64,000 nt of DNA from Hypomesus transpacificus (GCF_021917145.1 NC_061072.1:8309391-8373390), one strand, 5' to 3'; shown: positions 9,670 to 21,332, counted from the first letter of the stretch. A program made the numbers and translations. Notes: a model not told the origin generated them from the sequence alone.

Positions 9670-12368
9670 TTCTGTCAGACCCTCCTGAGCTCCCAAAGCC
9701 AGCTGAAGGAGGTGGAGGAGGAGAACTCCAAGTTGCAGATGCAGGTGAAGGAGCTGAACGAGGAGTACCGTGCCAGGCTGGTGCACTACTTACATGACCT
9801 GGCTGTGAGTAAACAACACACCTTTTTTTCTCAAAATATTTCTTTTAAATTTTTCAAAACTTTGTTTTCAAACACACAGTGAAAGGAAAAGAGAGGAGAG
9901 GACAGGGAGAGAGAGATCATGCCACCAAATACAGATTTAAACTAAAGGAACAAGCCTGGCTTGAGTAAGAAGTAGGAAGTACAGATACCAAAAAAATGAC
10001 TTAAGTACAGTTCCCATCTCTGGAGCTAACACACACACACGCACACACACACACACAAACACACACACACAAGGGCAGCCAGCCGCAAACCACATCTAGA
10101 ACATTGAGGGGACTCAAAAGGCACGCCACCCATGCTGAAACATCTGTTGTGGTGTTCTGGGTTCCTGTCCAGGAGTACATGGACGGGCTAGCGGAGGGAA
10201 AAGGGGGGAAGGGCCCCCCTGAGCGGGTGAAGATGAGGGGCTTTGTGGACAGCATGCTCCAGGAGGTGCGCTCCTCCTACAGGGCAAGAGAGGAGCAGCT
10301 GGCCTCCGCCGCTCGCTCCTACAAGAAGAGACTGCAGAGGACCACCAAGACCCACCAAGCCCTGCTCATCGCGTACAGGTGAGCCCTTCTCATCGCGTAC
10401 AGGTGAACCCTGCTCATCGCGTACAGGTGAGCCCTGCTCATCGCGTACAGGTGAGCCCTTCTCATCGCGTACAGGTGAGCCCTTCTCATCGCGTACAGGT
10501 GAGCCCTGCTCATCGCGTACAGGTGAGCGTCCACCCATCCACACACGTCGGCCATGTTTTCTTGTCGTGTACACCATTTCACGTGATTGGACGCAAGGAC
10601 GATACTTACCTCTGACCGTAAAGATACTGTAGGACGATGTGCTTCTGATGCTTGATCTTTAACACTAATTGTATGTTGCTTTGGATAAACGTGGAAGGGT
10701 GAGCTACTATCCTTAAGGCACTAGACGCCCCCCAAGCCACAGCACTTTCCTTCCCCTCATCCCTCACCCGACGTTTTGCACACACACCTGCTCTCCCTCC
10801 CTCATTTCTTCTTTCCCTTGATAAATGCATATGGCGATGTGTTCTGACAGCCGGTGCTGTGTGTCAGGGTGCTGAGGGAGCAGGTGCTGGGCCAGCCAGA
10901 GAGCGGTCTGGACCCTGGCCTCCCTGAGGCCCACTTCAGCCTGCAGCCCAGTGAGCTGAGCGGGGAGAAGGAGAGGGAGCTGCAGCACCTGCGCCATGAC
11001 AAGGCCTCGCTGGAGAGCCGGCTCAGGGACGCCCAGCAGCAGGTAGACTGCTAGATCCAATTAAATCTAAATGTATTTGTATAGCCCTTTTTATAAGCAA
11101 TGTCACTGAGGGGCTTCACATACGCCCATAGAACTGCCCCTCAGCCAACCTCAACCCTCAAGTAAGACAAGGAAAAACTCCCAGAAAAACTCACTAGAGG
11201 GAAAACATTTAGGAAACTTTGGGAGGAGCAATTCAGTGAGGTATCCCCTCCTCCAGAGACGGTTAGCTCGAGGATAGACCGTCTGCTCTGAGCCTCTGGT
11301 CGATCCGTTTTAGTTTTGTCAGCTTAGCTTGGAATTGAACTGTTATCTTAACCTTATTTTGTGTTCCGATATACTTCTAAAGTTTTTGTTCCTTATTTTT
11401 AGATGCCAGTTTTCACCAAACCAGTTCAGATGGTCAACCTTCAAGAGTGAGTCTTAAAATAAACTGTTAGAACCTAAAAAGAACTGCACTGACAATAGGT
11501 GTAAAAGAATATTGATTGTTCTGGAAACTTGTGTAGTGCTGGGAAATCTGGACCAATTTCCAGTCTGGCCTGGGCAGACATCAGGAAACAGCTACGAGAG
11601 ATAACCAACTCTACACAGGTGAATTCATCCTTGCACAAACTCCCAAAACCCAAGACAGTGACAAAAAAAGAATAAACTAGTGTTATTGTATGAATCCATA
11701 GCGTGTTCCTTGGAAACGCATGTGTAGCCAAAGCAGTTGTCAGATTTAAGAGAGCACAAAGATGATGTAGTGAGACATCCAATGTTCCTGTTTCCCTCAC
11801 TAGGAGGCTCACGAGCGGGAACGTGCTCAGCTGATAACCAGGGCAACTGTTGCCGAGGAGCAGGTTTTGGAGCTGCAAGATTATGTCGACAAACACCTGG
11901 GCAGGTAGCAACAAGAATATGAATACTTTGTTAATGCCCAGCCAAAACATATATTTCACTGACATAAAAAGCCTGTCTGACTGGAAGGTACAGTCTAGTC
12001 ACAAATGTTTTCGAACCAGAGTGAAATGATCACAGAAAGGATATTAATATTTGCTTCTGACTATTACGTTAACTCGATACAGTACTAGATACTGTGAAGG
12101 AGATACAGTAATGTCCTAAAGGTCTAGTTCTATTACATTTGAATAATATATATGAATATACATTAAGAAGGATCTATTATGGATAATAATATTATCTCAT
12201 CATCTCAGAGTAGGCTGAACCAGACATGAATTCTCTGACAGATACAAACAGGAAGTGACACGTCTGCGCAGACTGCATGGGCTGGAGGAGGACCGGTCAC
12301 ATAGCGCTGAGGCACATAGGCCACGCCCACCTGGCCGCCCCACCATGAATACCAGCCATGAAATCTGA
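7072..12368 (+). CDS. ccdc78: Coiled-coil domain-containing protein 78 (14 exons)
   Basis: CCDC78 is a deuterosome-associated coiled-coil protein needed for centriole amplification in multiciliated cells, and is also reported in muscle. Exons: 7072-7143, 7325-7456, 7536-7622, 7829-8194, 8356-8406, 8533-8621, 9092-9170, 9679-9804, 10173-10378, 10868-11042, 11403-11446, 11537-11618, 11804-11904, 12242-12368 (TGA). The sum is 1737 bases, 578 residues, with every junction in phase. Most of the protein is predicted coiled coil (for example LELERDKLGREIQSATTRLQ in exon 4). The family match rests on ISKELVEVQI (exon 3), LASAARSYKKRL and LLIAYR (exon 9), and LAWADIRKQLREITNSTQ (exon 12). These resemble the human protein, which sits close to METRN on 16p13.3. 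The ATG at 7072 is the only one that opens exon 1 in frame. Oddities are a splice donor repeated seven times after exon 9 and a roughly 340-base TG tract before exon 8. Exon 11 (44 bases) is the least certain. Confidence 0.87.
8634..8820 (+). mobile_element. tRNA-derived SINE, copy 3
   Basis: Sense copy in a ccdc78 intron, starting 12 bases after the exon ending at 8621. The head gggtcagatggctgagcgg and the B-box-like gattcgattcctg are clear. The tail has a small internal duplication of the gagcgtct element. Confidence 0.85.
9330..9670 (+). repeat. TG/TTTG microsatellite in ccdc78 intron 7
   Basis: About 340 bases of alternating TG interrupted by regular TTTG and occasional TGCG or TGCATG units. 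It runs to within about 8 bases of the acceptor of exon 8 (9679), so the acceptor's pyrimidine tract is almost entirely UG repeat in RNA. Confidence 0.95.
10360..10527 (+). repeat. 7 x 24-bp tandem repeat spanning a splice donor
   Basis: Seven head-to-tail units of ccctgctcatcgcgtacagg plus tgag (some units have cccttctc, and one ends in tgaa). The first unit is the end of ccdc78 exon 9 plus its donor (donor GT at 10379). Each further unit recopies 19 exon bases and the gtgag donor. The unit is 24 bases, but reading through the first donor gives AGG TGA, a stop. Confidence 0.95.
11055..11330 (+). repeat. Probable old interspersed repeat fragment in ccdc78 intron 10
   Basis: Contains the phrases tgtatttgtatagccctttt, cactgaggggcttcacata and aaggaaaaactcccagaaaaa. 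These resemble a widespread teleost dispersed repeat that I recall only in general terms. No ORF and no clear ends. Confidence 0.4.
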
Positions 12369-12461
12369 TCACCCTCTCTACCTTCATCTAAAATGGATTA
12401 TTCAGAGTTGCACTTTAAAGATCTAGAATAATGTTTGTTAAAATGTAATGGATTAATGACA

Positions 12462-12467
12462 AATAAA
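12462..12467 (+). terminator. ccdc78 polyadenylation signal
   Basis: AATAAA 93 bases after the ccdc78 TGA, in AT-rich 3' UTR. Confidence 0.6.
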
Positions 12468-12783
12468 ATTACAACATATCAGATATTCAACCAAATTGAA
12501 CATTTCAGTTCTGTTAAAGGTTAATGCAAACTTTGACACAACAAAATGCTTCACAGAAAATCTTTACTTGTGCCAATCATTTAGGGGAAGTGGTTTCCTG
12601 TGTGGTTTTTGTCTGTTGTCTAGATTGTTATTGAAACAGATTAAGAAACAGAAAGCACCATAGAAGATAAGATGGTGATTCGTAGGTTATTCGTCGTTTG
12701 AAAATCAACGTTAAAAAGCCTTTTGTATTTTTGGGAGGTGATGACAAAAGATAATACATTTTCTCCTCACAACTTAGGGGGGA

Positions 12784-15700
12784 ATGGCATTCTCCAAAGT
12801 TGAAAGTAAGTTTTACTGTGCCTATCTTGAATACCCTGAATTTCGCTTCAGAGATCTGTTGGCAATATGCAAGTTTAGTATTTTGGTATATGATTCTGCG
12901 TGAACTTTTTTTGCTGAGTAATGTGTTAACTACACTGCCAATAGTTATTAGATTCTGTATAGCAGGGGTGGGGAACCTTTTTAATGCAAAGGGACATTTT
13001 AATATTTATAAAATCATTCGGGGCCGTACAGAATTATCTACTTTAAAATGTGCTTGCTATATTTGGTCAAACATTTAATTAACTCACCCCTAATGTGATG
13101 GTTGGAACTGCTTCTCTTTGGTGAGGTTTGTGACGTTAGTTGGCACGGATGCAGCCTGCTTTGACTGGGGTTGCAGCATAGCCGGGAACATATTTTATCA
13201 GGGGGGTGCTGGGGGGGGGGGGGGGGGGGGGGGGGGCGCTTAATGTTGTGGGGCAGCAGGGACGGACTGGGAGTAAAAATAGGCCCTGGACTTTTATCCA
13301 GAACGGCCCACCAGAACCGGCCCCCGTATACGCCACCACAGCTGCCCTGCTAATGCATGCATATTCTCTGTTTGATGTGATGCAAATTCAGGATTTTTTT
13401 TGTGATGCTAGTTCATGTTTTTGTCATGAGAACTGGGTGGCAGGTCTGAACTTTCCTCTAAATTAGGAAGTGGCAATAAAAAATGCTGACCTGATGCTGG
13501 AATTTATGCTGTTGACTGCATACCAATTTGAAAGAATAAATCATTGGATTACATTACATGGTGCATGATGACTGCTCTATGACTAGTACAATAATGTGAG
13601 CTTAAAAATATTTCAAATACACTACCTCTAATTAGGAAACAGACTTTTTAGGGATATACATGTGTTTCTTATTTAAATAGACAATATGTTAGTCAATGTA
13701 TTTCGGATATACAAACAAGACGGTTTCTCTTTCTATTAACAGGTAATATTAAACTTATCACTGGAGATCTTGTCCAGACAAACTCTGGTATTGAGCTGAC
13801 ACTCAGCTGCTTCCTTGATCCCAAGATCAACGCTAACTTCGTAACAATCAAATGGTTTAAGGAGAGTGAATGCATTTACCTGTGCAGGGGTGGCTTAGTG
13901 ACAGAGGCAGTGGGCTATGAGCACAAAGTGAGTGTGCTCCCAGAGGAGCTGGAGAGAGGTGACGTGTCTCTAAGGTTGAGAAACGTTGAAAAATCAGATG
14001 GAGGAGTCTACATCTGTCAAGTCATCAGTCAGGGGCAGATGCTGGAGGCTGCAGTGGGGTTAAGGGTCAGCAGTAAGTGAATGTTATCAAGATAAACATA
14101 CAGATCATTTTTATCTTAAAAGATGAAATCCAGACTGACATTTTATTTGAGTTAATAGTTAATGTTCAGACAACTATCTTTATTTAGCTTGTTGAGCACC
14201 TGTTTATGGATTGTGTTGCATAGCTACAGTATGTGCAGTAGTATATTTCGCTAACCTTTATATTGTCTGACGTAGATGCCAAAGATTACTTACAAAATGA
14301 GACTTTGACAAACAGGAGGATAAGGATGGAATCTGCAAACAGGCTGGGTACGTTGAAGCTAAGAATGCACTGGCGATTTAAATTTTTTACCAATTTAGTG
14401 AAATTATCATGTAAATCACGGGTCACTTTATTTGTAAAAATGTTATTTAATCTAATCTGCCAGAGAACAAGAAAGCACATAAATTGATAATCAAAGAACC
14501 TAGACAACGAGTCAAGCTGCATGAGGAAAAAGACAATTGTAAGATGCTTCTCTTTTAAAGCTTTTTAATACAATGTTGTTCACTGTCTGTGTCTGCAGAC
14601 AAATGTAAAATATTTTGTGTATATTGTTCTGTTGTGTTGTTTTTGTTTTGTATACATCAGTGCATACCTCATGTACTAAATGTATTCATAGTGCAATTTC
14701 AATAGTCATACAGAACATAAAACATTCAGTCATAATATTACTAATATTTCCAAATGTCTGTCTCACAGTAAAGCAGGATTTCACTCGAAAGAGAACAGTG
14801 ACAGAACCTATTCAACCTTTGATGAACAGAACCAGTGAGAGGATTCTATTAATTCCATCCATTGTTTGTATTCATAACAAGCTTGTTCATTATTTATTTA
14901 GAACTCAACTATAACTATTTTATAACTTTTTACATCTATTTACTTACTTTAAATGAATGATATTGCTAGTAGTATGTGCTGTGTCATTTGTTGTGTTGCA
15001 GTGGAAGATATAAACTTAGCTCCACCACAGAGGAGGATAACCATCTCTTCTTCCTGCAGTGAGAACCAGTTCATATATTCACATCTTAACATTTGATTAG
15101 GTCCTTTACATTATTAGCAACTCATAATAAAAATGCATTCCATTATAATTATCTACTTAAAATTAGTTAACTACAGGGACAATTCCTACATGATGTTCCT
15201 TTGGTTGGATATTGACCCCAGGGTTTTTTGTGTTGCAGTGGAGGCGGAAAGCAGCTGTCAAGTCCTGTCACTGTCCCCAGTGCCTTCCAGTGTGTCTGAG
15301 CTGAGAGTGGTGCTGCTGGGGAGGACAGGAGCTGGGAAGAAGGCAGCAGGAAACACCATCCTGGGCAGAGACGAGTGTGGAGCCCAGGACAGCCCCGCTG
15401 AAGTCACCCAGAGTGGGAGGAGAGAGGGGGACGTGTGTGGGAGACGGCTGGTGCTGGTGGACACTCCAGACTGGTTCTGCCCTGACGTCTCTTTGGAGGA
15501 GAGGAGGAAGGATGTGGGGCGGTGTATCCACCTGTCAGCACCAGGACCTCACGCCTTCCTCCTGGTCGTACCTGTGGAGCCCGCTGAGGGGGAGGAGAGG
15601 CGGGCTGTGGAGGTGATGGATGAGATGTTTGGGGAGGAATGCTGGGGACACACTATCATTCTATTCACCCACGCTGGAAGTCTGGGAGAACAAAAGATGG

Positions 15701-15984
15701 ACGCCAGGAGTCAGAACATGCAAATGCTTATAGAGAAATGTATGAACAGCTACTGCGTACTCAACATCGAGGACAAGACCCGTGGCGCTCAAGTCTCAAA
15801 GCTGCTGAACCAGATAGAGGAGATCATGGCTGGAAACAGAGCGAGCTTTTACAGCAGTCAAACGTACCAAGAGGCCCAGGCCAAATGGATGGCAATGGAA
15901 AACGTACGCAGGGAGAGAGAGGAGAGAATGCAGAGGAGAGCGAAAGAAAAGAAAGACATACATGAGATGTGCGTGATGCTCTGA
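12784..15984 (+). CDS. IgV-GIMAP chimeric gene (7 exons, GTPase motifs degenerate)
   Basis: Proposed exons: 12784-12805, 13743-14072, 14276-14347, 14464-14538, 14769-14834, 15002-15058, 15239-15984 (TGA). All six introns are GT-AG and phase 1, and the joined frame (1368 bases, 455 residues) has no stop. Exon 2 is one V-type immunoglobulin domain: LTLSC, then IKWFK, then SDGGVYICQV, i.e. the two core cysteines, the tryptophan and the DxGxYxC motif, with two extra cysteines (CIYLC). Exons 3-6 encode short, charged, probably unstructured linkers. Exon 7 is an AIG1/GIMAP GTPase domain with LRVVLLGRTGAGKKAAGNTI, LVDTPDWF, APGPHAFLLVVPV and HTIILFTHAG, then a charged helical tail. GIMAPs are immune-cell GTPases on internal membranes. 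Here the P-loop Ser/Thr is Lys, DTPG is DTPD, and the G4 Asp is missing. I see no signal peptide (exon 1 would give MAFSKVE) and no transmembrane segment, so the Ig domain's topology is unclear and exon 1 is the weakest part. A frameshift near 15,970 appears to cut the C-terminus. It could be a functional chimera, a decaying gene, or two neighbours read together. Confidence 0.6.
12963..13065 (+). mobile_element. hAT-like element remnant (terminal fragment)
   Basis: The phrase caggggtggggaacctttt followed by ggccgtacagaattat resembles the terminal region of hAT/Charlie-type nonautonomous elements. No matching second end or target duplication was identified. It lies in the first intron of the IgV-GIMAP gene. 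Confidence 0.35.
13211..13236 (+). repeat. Poly-G tract (26 bases)
   Basis: Uninterrupted G run within a G-rich stretch that begins at 13201. It is in the first intron of the IgV-GIMAP gene and prone to length error in assembly. Confidence 0.9.
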
Positions 15985-16104
15985 AAGAAATAGAGGAGGC
16001 TGGGACCCTCTCGCATGAGAGAGACGTCAGAACGCTCCTTGGACAAACTGAGCTGAAGCAACAGATGATTGGAGTGGAACAGAGGACTGGAGGAGATGGT
16101 TGAA
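15985..16104 (+). other. Probable former C-terminal coding tail of the GIMAP exon (+1 frame)
   Basis: Directly after the stop at 15984, the +1 frame is open to a TGA at about 16101 and encodes a charged helical sequence (ALKEIEEAGTLSHERDV, then QTELKQQMIG). This is like the coiled-coil tails that follow the GTPase domain in fish GIMAPs. It joins the upstream frame by a one-base slip near 15970. Either a real frameshift truncates the protein or there is a base error in the assembly. Confidence 0.45.
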
Positions 16105-17410
16105 GAGATAGCAAGGTAGAAACTGAAAGTTTTGGATCAAAGGTTCGATCAAATGTAAAAATATCTATGTAAATATGTTTTTGAATATGCATCAACATAC
16201 ATGTAATTATTGTAATGCTACATTTGCCAACGTGAATAGACTATGAGTTATAGAGTATGGTTGTTGTACAAGATACACATTTCGAAATTTTCCTGTGATT
16301 ACAAGTACTTACAATATTGTTCAGGTATCTAGGCTCAAAATTAGCATTTTAATGCCAAATAGTTTTCACAGACTGGGCCTCAGGACGATGGCGTTGCAGG
16401 CTCGTGTTCTCTCCTACCACAGGGGGGAGCTCACGCTGCTGGTCCCCTCTATAAAAAGGCCCAAAGAAATTCAGCCTTGAGAAAAAATGTCAGGAATGTT
16501 TGGAAAGCTTATGTCAATTTCACGAGCTGGGGAGAAGAAAGCGTGCTGACAATGAACGGTAACCCGGGTGAGAATAATGTCATTACATGTTATCCAGGGA
16601 CACACACACACACACACACATGTGAATACTACTCCTCTAAGCTGAGAACCGTGACCTAAATGACCCAGGATCTCCGAGAATGTGGGCTCGTATTGATGAC
16701 ATAGGCGGTGCGGGTGTGAGCCAGTCCCTACTCCCTTTAAATCCTTTTACCAGTGAAAGACCCCTGGAACTGCATTTGTTCCCTGGCCTTGACACCAACA
16801 ACTATGGTCTCTGTCTGATGACTGATGTTCATGGCACGCCAACACTTTACAGCTGACATATAAATAAAGATCCCGTCCCTTTGAATAATGCAGCGGTCCA
16901 ACTGTTTAGTGTGACTCTAGAGTTCCTCTTTACGTGGGAGCAACACTGGAGAGTGCAGTGACAGCTGTGTCAGGGCACACTGAGTTTACTGACAGAGAGA
17001 AGGAGAGAGAGAAAGAGGGATAGAGAAGGAGAGAGAGAGGGGGAGAAAGAGAGGGATGGAGAGCGATGGAAAAAGAGAGAGGGGCTGGAAAGAGAGAGAG
17101 AGGATGCAACGGTCATGTCAGGCATATCCACCCCAATCCCCTTTATAGGGACCATGTCAGGAGGCAGGGGGGTTAGAGGATGGGTGGGAAGGATTTTGTC
17201 AGTAATGTATGACACTCCCAGAACCTCTGGGAAAAAGAGGGTGGGGGATCAGGGGGTGGGGGGGGATACAGGCTGGGTTTGTGCCAGCGTGGTCACCGTG
17301 CCAACGAGCTGTGGTGCCGGGCACCACTCCTCTCACCGGCAGATCTGTGGGAAAATCGTAACCAGGTTGTGTTCTGCTGCAGAGCCGACAAAGACCGAGG
17401 GAGACGAGCG

Positions 17411-17572
17411 CAGAGCTGCAGACTAGCAGAGCTGCAGACAGGCAGCATGCAGACAGGCAGCGCTGCAGACAGGCAGAGCTGCAGCAGACAGGCAGAGCTG
17501 CAGACATGCGGAGCTGCAGACAGGCAGAGCTGCAGACAGGCAGAGCTGCAGACAGGCAGAGCTGCAGCAAGC
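17411..17572 (+). repeat. 16-bp tandem repeat (agctgcagacaggcag)
   Basis: About ten imperfect copies of a 16-base PstI-site-containing unit with small indels (agcagac, acatgcgg variants). No coding potential is inferred. Confidence 0.85.
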
Positions 17573-19130
17573 TGCCAGCGACCGGCTCAGGCGAAATAGA
17601 AACGGTTAGTTGTGTGAGTTCTGCATAAAAGCTTCCAATTTGCATACCATTACAAAGTTTGAGTTATCAACAGCAGAGCTCAAAGAAGGCACCTCCAAAC
17701 TACTACCCCACCACATGATGACAGGAACGAACGTACTTAATACTGTTCGTAATGTGTTACGTGCAATAAACCTCTCTGGTTGCCTTTATCATGTGAATAT
17801 GCTAATGGCTGCTGAGGAGCCGGCCTGGTGGAGGACGGAGGGAGAGAGCGTGGATGAATGTGTCCCTGGCTGGATGGGAAGCAGGGTGAGGAGGAAGTGG
17901 CTCGCATGGCATGTGATGGGCCGCTGGTAAAGAGGGCCTTTGTTTTAAGGGTCTAACGCCTAATTGATACAGGCTTAATGAGAACGAGCTGTGTGTGTGT
18001 GAGCCAGGGTGCATGAGCTGGGCGGAGGGGCGGGGGGGGGAGGGGGGGCAGACGCTCCGACCATAATTGGAACCGACAAGCCTTGTGTGTAGGAGAGCAG
18101 AGGGAATGGATTTGTGGGAACGCTAGCAAGAGAAGAGAACGAGAGGGTGGGGGTGAGGAAGAAAAGGTGACAATGGAAGGGAGGAATGCGGAGGCGGTGA
18201 GAGAGGAATTCAGTGTGCGATACTGAAATTATTGCAAGATCATGAGAAAGAAGAGGAGCACAAGGTCAGAGGCAACCGCAGGTTCAATGAGTACTTTCCC
18301 ATGAGCCTTTGTGAAAGACATCCTCGCGGACGGGTTGCCGACAGTGTCAGTTGGGCTTTCAAACTGAATTTTGACAGTTATTGTGATATTTATTGTATAA
18401 TTTGTGTTGAGTTATTTATCATTTTTTTTATTCATTGCCTAAACCGTAGTGTTTTTTGAGCGTCAGTATATTTCTTCTTCTGTGGAAACCATTAAAAAAA
18501 AAATACAAATTGACTTTTAAAACCGAAATCGAAACTTTAAATATCTCTTTTCTGAGGCACCTGTCTTGAGCCACTGTTGCCCTGCCTTCCAGCTCTGTAG
18601 CTTCACACCATTCATGAGAGAGGCTTCTACTCCCCTCCAGACAGGCTTTCAATCTGAAGACTTGGAGAGGGGGGGGGGGGGTACCGGAGCACAGATGAGC
18701 TGTGCTCTTCAGAAGACTGCAGAGAATGAAGCATGAAAACTTTGGAGAGCTGAGAGAGAGAGAGAAAATAGAGAAAGGGGGTAGTTTAAGCTACTGTAAG
18801 GAAAAACAAGATGAAAGGTCTACTGACTGTCATGAATGACCGAGGGGCACAATTAATTGACAGAAGAGAGATGAATTTTGTCAAATGAGAGTAAGGTTCA
18901 GTGAAATGTTAGAGAAAGAGAAAGAAAGAGGAAAAGGAACGAGGATTAAAATGAAAGTAATTAAGCAGCAAGTCTAAGAGTACGAGAGGGAAGGGAAACA
19001 ACTGAATATAGGGTGAGAATGTGAAAGAAGAAGAATTACAGTAAGGGTGAGGGGGCAGAGAGGGTGAGAAAGACGAGAAAGGGAGGGAGCGAGAGGAACA
19101 AGAGCGAGTGAGAATGAGGCTGAGGGGGCA

Positions 19131-19133
<3 letters not shown>

Positions 19134-19178
<45 letters not shown>
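19134..19178 (+). repeat. (GA)n microsatellite
   Basis: Pure GA dinucleotide run inside a longer purine-rich stretch that extends from about 18,730. Confidence 0.95.
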
Positions 19179-19184
<6 letters not shown>

Positions 19185-19886
19185 AGGAGAGGGGGATGCA
19201 GCCCCACTGCTTTCCCACACTGGGGTCTGTTCCCACAGTGGAGCAGCTAATCCCTGTCTTAATTGGGAGAGAATTCCAGCGCACATGTTCCCCTGGAACG
19301 AGTGCAGTGCTGAGGGAAGGCCGGAGGATTGCCATCGTCCAACACGCTGAGACACAGCCCAGACCGGCTGCACCCGTGTGTAGGAGTACACCGTGTTAGA
19401 AAAACATGCCACCCAACTGTCAACACCTCGCCTGCTTAAATGACATTGGCAGGTTCTCTCTTTCCTCCCTACCTCAGAGTTTAAAAGTAAAACACCACTT
19501 TGGAATTATCAGTGACATTCCACCTCATTAGCTAGCTTCGGTAAGAGAGTTATCAAACTATTGTAGTTTCTGTGTGGCTCCGTGAATAAATGTATTAAGT
19601 TACTTTCAGAGCTTTGGCCCGAAGAGAATAATAGGTCTCAGATATCACGGTTGAATCTTTCAGGAAAATGTAATCTCTAGAGATTTTCTTTTGATAAATC
19701 AAGGGCCCACAGGCCCCCACTGAAAGGAAATGAGAGGAGATACTCGCAGGTAAAGAAACGTAACAAAAACAAACATGATTGGCAGTTTCGTTCCAACCTC
19801 TTTCAAACCTCGCCCTCTCAACTGGGCATGAACAATTGGAACAGCAGACACAGTGCGTTGAGTTTCTGTGGAGGTTAACTGAAGAT

Positions 19887-19888
<2 letters not shown>

Positions 19889-19947
<59 letters not shown>

Positions 19948-19974
19948 GGAGAGAGAGAGAGAGAGAGAGAGAGT

Positions 19975-20042
<68 letters not shown>
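19889..20042 (+). repeat. (GA)n microsatellite, 154 bases
   Basis: Long GA run with a few AAAG/GGGA/GTGA interruptions. Its reverse complement type, (CT)n, occurs 1.1 kb downstream. Confidence 0.95.
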
Positions 20043-20045
<3 letters not shown>

Positions 20046-21118
20046 AAAGACAGGGGGATCAAGAGGCTTCAGTATTTACAGGATTAAAAGGGGGAAATAT
20101 ACGAACGCGTGACCGAAAGGGAGAGAAGAAAGCGAGAAAGATTGAGAAAGAGAGATATATGGTTGTGAAAGGACTGTACCTTCTCATAGGGAGGTTTCTC
20201 TCTATTGTTCAGGCACTCTGGTGGGTTTTGTCTGTGAACCACAATCCTGGCTGTTAATTGCAGGGTTTTAGGGGCCAGGGAGAGACAGGTGTGTTCCTCT
20301 GCAGAGGCTAGGTTCTCAGCCGGGGGCTTAGCCCGGCATCCAGCGAGACTGACGTCAGGCAGACAAGCAAAACAAGGGAGGGAGAGGAGGAGTGGAGGGA
20401 AGACAAATGTTTGAGCCTTGGAGGAGTGGAATGGTGAGAAGAAGAAGGAAGCTCACATGTAATATAAGAACGGCATCTCTCTGAACGTCACATTGTACCA
20501 AATGTAAAAAACATAATACTACCTTTGCTTCCAATACAAGTGATGTGGCCCCCTGCTGCTTCATGTCTGTCGACAGCAGTGTGTATACGCCGGGTGTTGT
20601 CAAGGACAACAATCAACTTGATACCGTATTTAAGACATCTTGAAGACTTCCACCCCCTTCGTGGGGGGAAGTTTTTCCAGGAATACAAAGCATACAGAGT
20701 GAAAGAAGGACTGACTCATATTTATGTTAATGTTACATGGCACCGCCCTCAGAACATTAGCTTGGGAGATGAGAATCTTTGTGAAGTTATTGTTTTCAAT
20801 CAACAAAAAACTCGAAACAGATGTCCTCTTGAAATTGCCCGCCTGAAATGCCTTTGTTGCCCTTTGTATTGCCGTATGAGTGTTGCTATGAATAGCGTCA
20901 CCAACCCTCCTATGTACAAGGCACCCAATTCATTTCATCTATCCGGTGCTTTTGATCCATAGTGAGAGCAAAACAATAAAGTGAGAGTGTGCACCAGCTC
21001 CTGCCTCGGAAACCTCTGTGTTGCACAGGTTTCGTGCTCTTGCTGCCTTAAAGGGTTGTTTTACAATAACCTGAGAACAGAATGGGTGTTAGTCTCCTGC
21101 CCTACTCTACCTTACATG

Positions 21119-21332
<214 letters not shown>

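Noticed and set aside
9289-9882. Long cysteine/valine or threonine/histidine ORFs on both strands
   Set aside because: They are translations of the TG microsatellite in the ccdc78 intron. Only the last part (from 9679) is real exon.
15133-15238. ATG at 15133 as the start of a stand-alone GIMAP protein
   Set aside because: The segment before 15239 is AT-rich intron sequence with a good acceptor (tgtgttgcag). The phase 1 join to upstream exons is consistent, though a stand-alone start cannot be fully excluded.
20525-20962. 145-codon plus-strand ORF without simple repeats
   Set aside because: No recognisable family, no clear promoter or splice sites, and ordinary base composition. It may be a fragment of an old repeat, but nothing supports a gene.
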